From: JBGTLW01 sp041743835
GTDB taxonomy: Bacteria > Planctomycetota > Phycisphaerae > Phycisphaerales > Phycisphaeraceae
Direction of reading: 5' to 3'
Length of the DNA: 10,400 nt
NCBI GenBank assembly: GCA_041743835.1
Contig: JBGTLW010000180.1
Location: 1-10,400, forward strand
Both the position numbers and the translations under genes were made by a program. The notes beneath the pieces were generated by a model. That model did not search any database and was not told where the DNA came from. It was given only the letters and a program-made list of their open reading frames with translations. Shown here piece after piece: positions 5,551 through 10,400 of the stretch. Position 1 is the stretch's first letter. Every line of letters begins with the position of its first letter.

Positions 5551-6792
5551 TCAGGCGTATGCCGAGCCAGCCGTTTCGCCACGGGCCTTGCGGTTCTTCT
5601 CCCGCTCCCTGCCTAACTGCTGGATGATGCCGCTGGATCGCAGCGACTCCAGCGGGTCGGCTGGCAGCCCCCGCTCGCGGCGCCACTTCCGCAGCACCGG
5701 CGTCACGTCCGCCTCGAACGCGGCCCGCAGCAGCGTCTCCGCCCCGGTGATGTCGCCACGCTTCTGCGCCGTCGCCAGCTTCTTGCGATCGACGAGCTGC
5801 GCCCGCGCGAACTGCTTTTGGGCCTCGCACACCGTCTGCACCATCGCTTCGAGCTTGGGCTTGAGGTTGTGCGACTGGTCCACCATGTACGCGACCGCCG
5901 GGAGCTTGCCCTCGGGCATGGCCCGCTCGAAGGCGAAGTGGGCGATCTGGTCGAAGATGCGGAACACCGCGTAGGGGTCGATGCTGCCCAGGGTCAGGTC
6001 GTCGTCGGCATACTTCTTGTCGTTGAAGTGGAACCCGCCGAGCATCCCCTCGTCGAGCAGGAACGCGACGATGTGCTCGATGTTCGTGCCGGGCAGGTGG
6101 TGCCCGGTGTCCACGAGCACCTTGGCTCGCTTGCCCGCGTGCTTGCAGAACGCCATGGCCATGCCCCAGTCCGCGATGTCGGTGTGGTAGAAGGCCGGTT
6201 CGAAGGGCTTGTACTCGATCAGCAGCGTCGAGCCGGGCCATTGCTTGTCCATCGCCGCGTGCAGCCGCTTGAATGCTTTTTGCAGGTCGTGCTTGCGGCG
6301 GAGGATCGAGTCCTGCCCGGGGTAGTTGGTCCCGTCCGCGAGCCACACGGACAGCAGCTTCGAGCCGCTGGCTTTGCCCAGGCTCACGCAGTCGAGGCAG
6401 TGGTCCATCGCGGCCTTGCGTGCCTTGGGGTCGGGCGAGCAGAACGACCCCAGCTTGTAGTGGGCGTCTTGAAAGACGTTGGGGTTGATCGAACCGATCG
6501 CCACGCCGTGCTTCCTGGCAAGCGCCTTGGTGGGCTTGGCACCAAGCGGGTCGGCGGGGTCGCCGCCGGGCGTGAAGTCCCATAGCACGTGGACCGCGAC
6601 GGTCGGGCACGCCCCGGTGAGCTTATGGACCAGCCCCGCGTCGTGGAGCTTCTCATCGATCGTGGATGCAGCCGCCGGCTGATGAAACTTCCCAAACCGC
6701 GTGCCGGTGTCCGCGAAGCCCCAGGATGGCAACTCGATCGCGAAATCATCCAGTGCCTTGAAAATCCGACGTGCCTGTGAATCCGCGATCAT
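5551..6792 (-). CDS. rhaI: L-rhamnose isomerase, RhaI (Pseudomonas stutzeri) type
   Basis: This TIM-barrel sugar isomerase (413 residues) converts L-rhamnose to L-rhamnulose, with relaxed aldose/ketose specificity known in the family. All metal ligands of the P. stutzeri enzyme can be matched. The structural site is Glu193 (IEYKPFEP), Asp228 (VDTGHH), His255 (GFHFNDKKYADDD) and Asp305 (MVDQSH). The catalytic site is His231, Asp263 and Asp265. The spacings Glu-Asp 35 and Asp-His 27 equal those I recall for the P. stutzeri protein. The signature stretches GSINPNVFQD and LADGTNYPGQ are present. I start at 6792 rather than the upstream ATG at 6834 because CGGAG (GGAG at 6805-6802) sits 9 bases before it. 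No RhaA, kinase or aldolase genes are visible here. Cytoplasmic and Mn-dependent by family knowledge. Confidence 0.88.
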   Translation of the reverse strand: MIADSQARRIFKALDDFAIELPSWGFADTGTRFGKFHQPAAASTIDEKLHDAGLVHKLTGACPTVAVHVLWDFTPGGDPADPLGAKPTKALARKHGVAIGSINPNVFQDAHYKLGSFCSPDPKARKAAMDHCLDCVSLGKASGSKLLSVWLADGTNYPGQDSILRRKHDLQKAFKRLHAAMDKQWPGSTLLIEYKPFEPAFYHTDIADWGMAMAFCKHAGKRAKVLVDTGHHLPGTNIEHIVAFLLDEGMLGGFHFNDKKYADDDLTLGSIDPYAVFRIFDQIAHFAFERAMPEGKLPAVAYMVDQSHNLKPKLEAMVQTVCEAQKQFARAQLVDRKKLATAQKRGDITGAETLLRAAFEADVTPVLRKWRRERGLPADPLESLRSSGIIQQLGREREKNRKARGETAGSAYA

Positions 6793-6875
6793 GGCTGTGT
6801 GCTCCGGTGGGTCGGGGCAATGTACCCAACTCATCGTCAGCCCACCAAATCGCCTGCCGCGCGGGCGCGGCGGCG

Positions 6876-6908
6876 CACGGCCAAGGGGGTGGGTGCCCCT
6901 TGACCGTG
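6876..6908 (-). terminator. Strong hairpin after osmC, no U-tract
   Basis: Minus-strand arms CACGGUCAAGGGG (6908-6896) and CCCCUUGGCCGUG (6888-6876) form 13 pairs with one U-G around a 7-base loop, starting 22 bases after the osmC stop. On the plus strand the wobble becomes a C-A mismatch, so it suits the osmC transcript. There is no U-run, so it may stabilise the 3' end or act with another termination factor. Confidence 0.55.
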
Positions 6909-6930
6909 GCGCTGCGCTTGCTTCACTCTG

Positions 6931-7491
6931 TCACTCGATCACCAGCTCCGCGTCGAGGCGGATGGGGTTGGCGATGTTGAAGCGGTTGGGGCTGGTCTTG
7001 CAGACCACCTCGTGCATCTTCTCGAACTGTTCGCGTGTGCCGTCGCCCTTGATGCGCACGGTGTAGCGGATGCTGTCGTAGCCGGGCTTCACGTCCGGGT
7101 CGATGCCCAGGAACCCGCGCAGGTCGATGTCCCCGCGGGTCTGGATCTCGACCGACTCAAGCTTCACGCCCATCACGGTGGCGACGGCTGCATAACCCAC
7201 TGTCATGCACGCGTTCATCGCCGCCATCAGCGTCTCCTGCGGGTTGGGCAGCGTGTTGGTCCCGCCCAGTTCGCAAGGCTCATCGGTCCGGAGCACGAAG
7301 TCCTTCTCGATCCGTCGGCCGGCGAACAGGTAGTCGTCCACCTGGGTCTGCGTGACGGTCCCGCCCATCCAGCGAGTGGTCACGCGCCAGTGGGTCTGGG
7401 CGTTTGCGGGGTCGGCCTTGCAGGACGCGATGAGCTCCTGCAATCCGTCGAGGTCGATGCCGTTGAGGGTGTTGGTCGTTGCGGTCGTCAT
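6931..7491 (-). CDS. OsmC/Ohr-family peroxiredoxin-like protein
   Basis: The 186-residue cytoplasmic protein has the OsmC-fold signature: PNPQETLMAAMNACMTVGYA (residues 82-101) with Glu86 and the peroxidatic-type Cys95, and a second Cys164 in VVCKTSPNRFNI (162-173), matching the two redox cysteines of the family. OsmC and Ohr proteins reduce organic hydroperoxides. The N-terminal 35 residues (GLQELIASCKADPANAQTHWRV) are longer than in Ohr and are typical of the OsmC-related subgroup. The start has a good ribosome binding site, AGGAG (7502-7498), 6 bases before the ATG. The gene is divergent from a TetR regulator, and the 151-base gap between them holds two dyads. TAATTT (7560-7555) is a candidate -10. 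Peroxidase activity on a particular substrate is not shown by sequence. Confidence 0.88.
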   Translation of the reverse strand: MTTATTNTLNGIDLDGLQELIASCKADPANAQTHWRVTTRWMGGTVTQTQVDDYLFAGRRIEKDFVLRTDEPCELGGTNTLPNPQETLMAAMNACMTVGYAAVATVMGVKLESVEIQTRGDIDLRGFLGIDPDVKPGYDSIRYTVRIKGDGTREQFEKMHEVVCKTSPNRFNIANPIRLDAELVIE

Positions 7492-7524
7492 GGCTTGCTC
7501 CTTATGGAAGCGGTGAGTTGGAAC

Positions 7525-7546
7525 GGGCTGGGGACATCCTCAGCCC
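7525..7546. promoter_or_regulatory. 22-bp near-perfect dyad before osmC
   Basis: GGGCTG (7525-7530) and CAGCCC (7541-7546) are perfect inverted arms; the inner bases GGA and TCC also match, giving 18 of 22 symmetric positions. It lies between the candidate osmC -10 (7560-7555) and its ribosome binding site. It could be an operator just after the transcription start or a leader hairpin. Confidence 0.5.
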
Positions 7547-7593
7547 ACGACCTGAAATTAGCCCACGCCACGCACCGCGCCAGTGCACCACGG

Positions 7594-7611
7594 GTCACCC
7601 CCCGGGGTGAC
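7594..7611. promoter_or_regulatory. Perfect 18-bp dyad, likely TetR operator
   Basis: GTCACCCC (7594-7601) and GGGGTGAC (7604-7611) are perfect inverted half-sites around CC. The site lies in the divergent osmC-tetR region, about 20 bases upstream of the tetR -10 at 7631, where a bound dimer would cover the -35 region. TetR regulators usually bind such palindromes next to their own gene. That this regulator binds here is inference. Confidence 0.65.
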
Positions 7612-7630
7612 TTGAGGTACACCCCCGCGA

Positions 7631-7636
7631 TAGAAT
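7631..7636 (+). promoter_or_regulatory. -10 element of the TetR gene
   Basis: TAGAAT (5/6 to TATAAT) ends 6 bases before the ATG at 7643, so the predicted start is at or next to that ATG. No good -35 is visible at 17 bases; the dyad at 7594-7611 occupies the area. This implies a leaderless transcript if 7643 is the start codon. Confidence 0.5.
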
Positions 7637-7642
7637 CACGGG

Positions 7643-8281
7643 ATGCCGGCCCCACCACGATGTAAAACCGCCGCCCAGTTGCTCGGCGTGATGGACACGC
7701 CCCGCGAGGGCAAGGGCAGGCTGCTTGCCGTCGCCATCGACCTGTTCTACACACACGGCTTCAACGCGGTCGGGCTTGACCGCATCCTCCACGAGGCCGG
7801 CGTCACCAAGACCACGTTCTACAAACACTTTGAGAGCAAAGACCAGCTCATGGTCGAGGCTGTGCAGGTGCGCGACCGCTGGGAGCAGGAGGCGTGGATG
7901 CGCGCGGTGGAGCAGCGCGCCTGTGGTGAGCCACGCGTCGCACTGCTGGCGATGTTCGATGTGCTGGATGAATGGTTCAACGCGCCGGACTTTGGCGGCT
8001 GCATGTTCATCAATGCCGCGGCCGAGTTCCCCAACCCCGCCGACCCGGTTCATCAGGCCGCGATGGCGCACAAGGCCTCTTTCCACGACTGGGTGACAAG
8101 CCTTGCGCGCGAGGCCGGTGTGCCAGACGCTGCGCGGTTTGTCGATCAGTACGTCATGCTGTTCGAGGGCGCGCTCGTCATGCGGCAGGCCCACGCGCGC
8201 AACGATGCCGCACGCATCGCCAGAGCCACCGTCGAGCTGATGCTCGGCCCGCAACCCACCGCCACACCACCCCGAGCCTGA
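7643..8281 (+). CDS. TetR-family transcriptional regulator
   Basis: The 212-residue protein has a TetR helix-turn-helix at about residues 43-70 (VGLDRILHEAGVTKTTFYKH, then FESKDQLM) preceded by the usual helix LLAVAIDLFYTHGF. The ligand domain contains FGGCMFINAAAEF (117-129), a motif seen in many regulators of this class; Cys120 could sense electrophiles, as cysteine does in NemR, but that is inference. Two starts are possible. ATG 7643 fits a leaderless transcript from TAGAAT. ATG 7691 (Met17) gives the more usual short N-terminus but has no Shine-Dalgarno sequence. The gene is divergent from osmC and 20 bases upstream of the DJ-1/PfpI gene in the same direction, so it probably regulates both and itself. 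Confidence 0.88.
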   Translation: MPAPPRCKTAAQLLGVMDTPREGKGRLLAVAIDLFYTHGFNAVGLDRILHEAGVTKTTFYKHFESKDQLMVEAVQVRDRWEQEAWMRAVEQRACGEPRVALLAMFDVLDEWFNAPDFGGCMFINAAAEFPNPADPVHQAAMAHKASFHDWVTSLAREAGVPDAARFVDQYVMLFEGALVMRQAHARNDAARIARATVELMLGPQPTATPPRA

Positions 8282-8301
8282 ACCCCAAGAAGGAATCCCC
8301 G

Positions 8302-8835
8302 ATGCCCGACCTGAACCATCAACGCGTGCTCATCTTCGTCGGCGACGATTACGAGGACATGGAGCTGCAATACCCCAAGTACCGCCTGCGGGAAGCGGGG
8401 TGCGTGGTGACCGTCGCGGGGCTGGAGCGGGGCGTTACGCATCACGGCAAGCACGGCTACCCGCAGGTGAGCGAGGCGGCGATCCGCGACCTTTCAGCCG
8501 ACGACTTTGATGCGCTGGTGGTGCCCGGCGGGTGGATGCCGGACAAGCTGCGGCGGTACGACGAGGTCAAGCGGATCACCAAGGCGATCGCTGACGCGTG
8601 CAAGCCCATCGCGTCGATCTGTCACGGCCCGTGGATCGACATCTCCGCGGGCATCGTCAAGGGTGTCGCTTACACCAGCACCCCCGCGCTGACCGACGAC
8701 CTGCGTAACGCGGGCGCGACGTGGACCGATCAGCCGGTGTGCGTGGACAAGGCCGCGAAGCGTGTGAGCAGCCGCCGCCCCGATGACCTGCCCGTGTTCA
8801 TGCACGCGATGCTGACGCTGATGGCTCAGCGTTAG
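8302..8835 (+). CDS. DJ-1/PfpI family protein (glyoxalase III/deglycase/stress protein type)
   Basis: The 177-residue product has the DJ-1/PfpI core. ASICHGPW (104-111) is the nucleophile elbow with Cys107 and His108; Glu18 in GDDYEDMEL is the conserved acid that pairs with the cysteine; VVPGGWMPDKLR (73-84) and the C-terminal SSRRPDDLPVF match the PfpI/YhbO/GSP18 subgroup. Members have been reported as methylglyoxal-handling glyoxalase III, deglycase or protease; the activity cannot be fixed from sequence. The start at 8302 has AGGA (8291-8294) 7 bases upstream, and the gene follows the TetR gene by 20 bases, so the two are surely one operon. With the divergent OsmC protein it makes a unit for reactive carbonyl or peroxide defence. 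Confidence 0.9.
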   Translation: MPDLNHQRVLIFVGDDYEDMELQYPKYRLREAGCVVTVAGLERGVTHHGKHGYPQVSEAAIRDLSADDFDALVVPGGWMPDKLRRYDEVKRITKAIADACKPIASICHGPWIDISAGIVKGVAYTSTPALTDDLRNAGATWTDQPVCVDKAAKRVSSRRPDDLPVFMHAMLTLMAQR

Positions 8836-8877
8836 GCGTTAAAAACATTTGTGCGGGCCGGGGTGCCTTGTTCATCG

Positions 8878-8937
8878 AGCGAAGCGGGGCAGGCCATGCG
8901 CGACACCCTTGATGTCACGCATGGCCTGCGCTTCGCT
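8878..8937 (-). terminator. Very long hairpin between convergent genes, no U-tract
   Basis: Arms 8878-8905 and 8913-8937 pair over 25 bases (AGCGAAGCG, CAGGCCATGCG and GACA blocks) with a 3-base bulge (8887-8889) and a 7-base loop. The one irregular pair is U-G on the minus strand and C-A on the plus strand, so it fits the transcript of the PEP-CTERM-like gene, whose stop is 34 bases upstream. It also sits 42 bases after the DJ-1 gene and might stop both. There is no U-run on either side. Confidence 0.6.
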
Positions 8938-8971
8938 TGACCATGGCACTCGATCCCTGCTCGCACTCGCG

Positions 8972-9781
8972 TTACACGGTGGCGGGCTTCGAGCCGAGGT
9001 GTCGGCGGACCGATCGGCTCATGAGCATGACGCCGAGCAACGCAGCCCCGGCGAACGCGGTCGGTGTGGGGATCGCGCTCCCCGGCGTGGTGTAGGTGAT
9101 GTTGTCCACCGCGGCAGACCCGCCGAAGTTGATCTCCACCTTGTTGAAGCTCTCCAGCCCAAGCGAAGCCGCCGTGATCGGCTGGATGCGGTTGGCGTGG
9201 TGGTCGCCGAACTCGATGGTGGGGTCGTAGAACGGGGTGATGTTGGTGACAAGGTCTGCGAAGCTGATGCGCACGGTGCTGAACACGCCGAAGAACGTGG
9301 CGAAGTACCCGCTGTCCTTGCCGTACTCTTCGACACCCTCCACGTCGATCAGGTCGAAGCCGAACGACGTGATCTCCTGGTGAAACTGGAAGATGAGCGA
9401 GCCTGCGGGCCTGCTGCCCTCATCGTCGGGGTAGTCCGCGATGCCGTCTTGGATGCCGATGCTGTTCTCCTGGATGATGAGCATCCCGCCGAGGATGGTT
9501 TGGCTGCCGATGTTGCCGCCGGACCACGAGCCGTTGACGCCGTTGGGCCCTTCAAGGTCCGGGTCGCGGGTCTGGCGCTCGCGCGAGTCGAAGACGACCG
9601 CGAGGTCCGGCCCGCCGCCGCGGTTGATGGCGCTGATCGTCACGCCGGGCTCCTGCGTGCTGAGGATCTGGCCATGGACGTAGGAGTCAAAATCGATGAT
9701 GTACGTGTCGGCCGAGGCGCAGGGCATCGTCAGACCCGCGAGGGCGAGGGCGGTCAGTGTGGCGTGTGTGCTGGATCGCAT
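8972..9781 (-). CDS. Secreted protein with PEP-CTERM-like sorting tail
   Basis: The 269-residue protein has a signal peptide (MRSSTHATLTALALAGLTMP, cleavage probably after ASA at residue 24) and a beta-rich body with Asp/Gly motifs (FDSYVHGQIL, DPDLEGPNG, LIIQEN, GFDLIDVEG). The C-terminus is a sorting tail: IPTP (237-240), a hydrophobic helix AFAGAALLGVMLM (242-254) and a basic cluster SRSVRRH. IPTP in place of VPEP and nine extra residues after the arginines are variations. Such proteins are exported and processed by an exosortase-type system; their function is usually unknown, often surface or matrix. The frame continues upstream to 10075, but I start at 9781 because of the signal peptide and a GGAA (9792-9789) 7 bases before the ATG. 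A candidate promoter is listed separately. Confidence 0.82.
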   Translation of the reverse strand: MRSSTHATLTALALAGLTMPCASADTYIIDFDSYVHGQILSTQEPGVTISAINRGGGPDLAVVFDSRERQTRDPDLEGPNGVNGSWSGGNIGSQTILGGMLIIQENSIGIQDGIADYPDDEGSRPAGSLIFQFHQEITSFGFDLIDVEGVEEYGKDSGYFATFFGVFSTVRISFADLVTNITPFYDPTIEFGDHHANRIQPITAASLGLESFNKVEINFGGSAAVDNITYTTPGSAIPTPTAFAGAALLGVMLMSRSVRRHLGSKPATV

Positions 9782-9820
9782 GGCTTGTTTCCGTGGATGG
9801 GTTTGGGAAGGCATCCAGTA

Positions 9821-9849
9821 ACCATGCCATCGGTGGCCCGCTGTGCCAA
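9821..9849 (-). promoter_or_regulatory. Candidate promoter of the PEP-CTERM-like gene
   Basis: On the minus strand TTGGCA (9849-9844, 5/6 to -35) is followed after 17 bases by CATGGT (9826-9821, 3/6 to -10). It lies between the upstream terminator and the gene, giving a leader of about 33 bases. The -10 is weak. Confidence 0.35.
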
Positions 9850-9858
9850 TCGGCGCAG

Positions 9859-9889
9859 AAAATAACCCCGCGGGCGGACGCGCGCGGGG
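9859..9889 (-). terminator. Intrinsic terminator of glycyl-tRNA synthetase gene
   Basis: On the minus strand CCCCGCG (9889-9883) pairs with CGCGGGG (9872-9866) around a 10-base loop and is followed by TTATTTT (9865-9859). It begins 43 bases after the stop codon of the synthetase gene. Confidence 0.75.
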
Positions 9890-9932
9890 CCGGTGGTAGC
9901 GGTTGTGCCTGTCGTGACGGGCCGGGGGTGGG

Positions 9933-10400
9933 TTACTCCGCCAGCTTATCGGCCAGGTAACGCTCGACCTGATCGAGGTTGATGCGCTCCTGCGCCAGCG
10001 TGTCGCGGTCACGCACGGTGACGGTCCCGTCGCTCGTGGTGTCGCCATCGATGGTGATGCAGGTGGGCGTGCCAATCTCGTCCATGCGGGCGTAGCGCTT
10101 GCCGATGGACTGCTTGGCGTCGTACTCGCAGGTGAACTTTTCGCGGAGCTGCATGTAGAGCTTCTGCGCGATCTGTGGCATGCCGTCCTTATTCACCAGC
10201 GGGAAGATGCCCGCCTTGATCGGCGCGAAGCGTGGCTTGAAGCTGAGGATGTACTTGCTGCCGCTGCGGTCGGGCGTCGGGGTGAACGCCTCGCACAGCA
10301 GCACCAGCACCGCCCGCGTCAGCCCGCTGGCCGGCTCGATGACGTTGGGGATGTACTTGCTCACCGCGTCGATCTCTTCCTTCGATTTGCCCGCAGCCTT
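9933..10400 (-). CDS. glyQS: Glycine-tRNA ligase, homodimeric class II type (C-terminal part, leaves right edge)
   Basis: The frame is open through the right edge; the visible 155 residues are the C-terminal end. The class II motif 3 region reads YIPNVIEPASGLTRAVLVLL. The anticodon-binding domain follows: RFAPIKAGIFPLVNKDGM, then EYDAKQSIGKRYARMDEIGT, then VTVRDRDTLAQERI, all diagnostic of homodimeric glycyl-tRNA synthetase. The enzyme attaches glycine to tRNA-Gly in the cytoplasm. The GTG at 10364 is internal, since the reading continues upstream in frame (KAAGKSKEEIDA) to the window end. The stop is at 9933-9935 and an intrinsic terminator follows. This is a housekeeping gene with nothing unusual in the visible part. 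Confidence 0.95.
   Translation of the reverse strand, partial: KAAGKSKEEIDAVSKYIPNVIEPASGLTRAVLVLLCEAFTPTPDRSGSKYILSFKPRFAPIKAGIFPLVNKDGMPQIAQKLYMQLREKFTCEYDAKQSIGKRYARMDEIGTPTCITIDGDTTSDGTVTVRDRDTLAQERINLDQVERYLADKLAE

Noticed and set aside
5818..6585. 255-codon plus-strand frame opposite the rhamnose isomerase
   Set aside because: The minus frame has all metal ligands of RhaI; this one is its shadow.
6793..6834. ATG at 6834 as start of the isomerase
   Set aside because: The ATG at 6792 has GGAG at 9 bases and gives the usual family length; the extra 14 residues contain that ribosome binding site.
8849..9865. 338-codon plus-strand frame opposite the PEP-CTERM-like gene
   Set aside because: It crosses the long hairpin and lacks any domain; the minus frame has a signal peptide and sorting tail.
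9782..10075. Upstream extension of the PEP-CTERM-like frame
   Set aside because: It overlaps the glycyl-tRNA synthetase gene and its terminator, and the signal peptide begins at 9781.

Overview
This is a high-GC bacterial window with typical bacterial gene packing. A secreted protein with an IPTP-type PEP-CTERM-like tail, a secreted PDZ protein with a VRERATEALL-type N-terminal segment, and a homodimeric-type glycyl-tRNA synthetase together suggest a Planctomycetota genome, most likely Phycisphaerae. That placement is inference from protein style; there is no rRNA or other phylogenetic marker here.

Layout. Positions 1-40 (minus) look like the first 13 codons of a gene leaving the left edge, preceded by a good ribosome binding site, a candidate promoter and a long inverted repeat. 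Positions 158-1243 (minus) encode a family 61-type (DUF563) glycosyltransferase. A 354-base non-coding stretch with several short dyads follows. Two plus-strand genes come next: an APH-fold phosphotransferase (1598-3001) with a repeat-built Gly/Pro/Ser tail of about 120 residues, and a secreted PDZ protein (about 3181-3891). They are separated by a GCCAAGA-type palindromic repeat (3075-3158) that artificially extends the reading frame of the PDZ gene. A two-helix 61-residue membrane protein (4013-4198) follows.

Positions 4285-4407 hold a self-contained small RNA gene candidate on the plus strand: an extended -10 promoter, a hairpin starting at the predicted first base, and a strong intrinsic terminator. 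Both hairpins carry the same 12-base motif. I see no known RNA family in it, and it is the best candidate for something undescribed.

Positions 4460-6792 (minus) carry an L-rhamnose isomerase of the RhaI type, with all metal ligands present. Downstream of it is a phosphite-dehydrogenase-like 2-hydroxyacid dehydrogenase whose catalytic histidine is replaced by arginine. Positions 6931-8835 form a stress module: an OsmC-family peroxidase (minus) divergent from a TetR regulator (plus), which is followed 20 bases later by a DJ-1/PfpI protein. The divergent region has a perfect 18-bp dyad that is a likely operator, and the arrangement resembles electrophile and peroxide defence units. Positions 8972-9781 (minus) encode the secreted anchored protein. 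Positions 9933-10400 (minus) are the C-terminal part of glycyl-tRNA synthetase with its own intrinsic terminator.

On RNA ends: the minus-strand osmC gene and the PEP-CTERM-like gene are each followed by a long stable hairpin without a U-tract. In each the only wobble pair is G-U on the minus-strand transcript and a C-A mismatch on the other strand, so the hairpins appear to act in that orientation.
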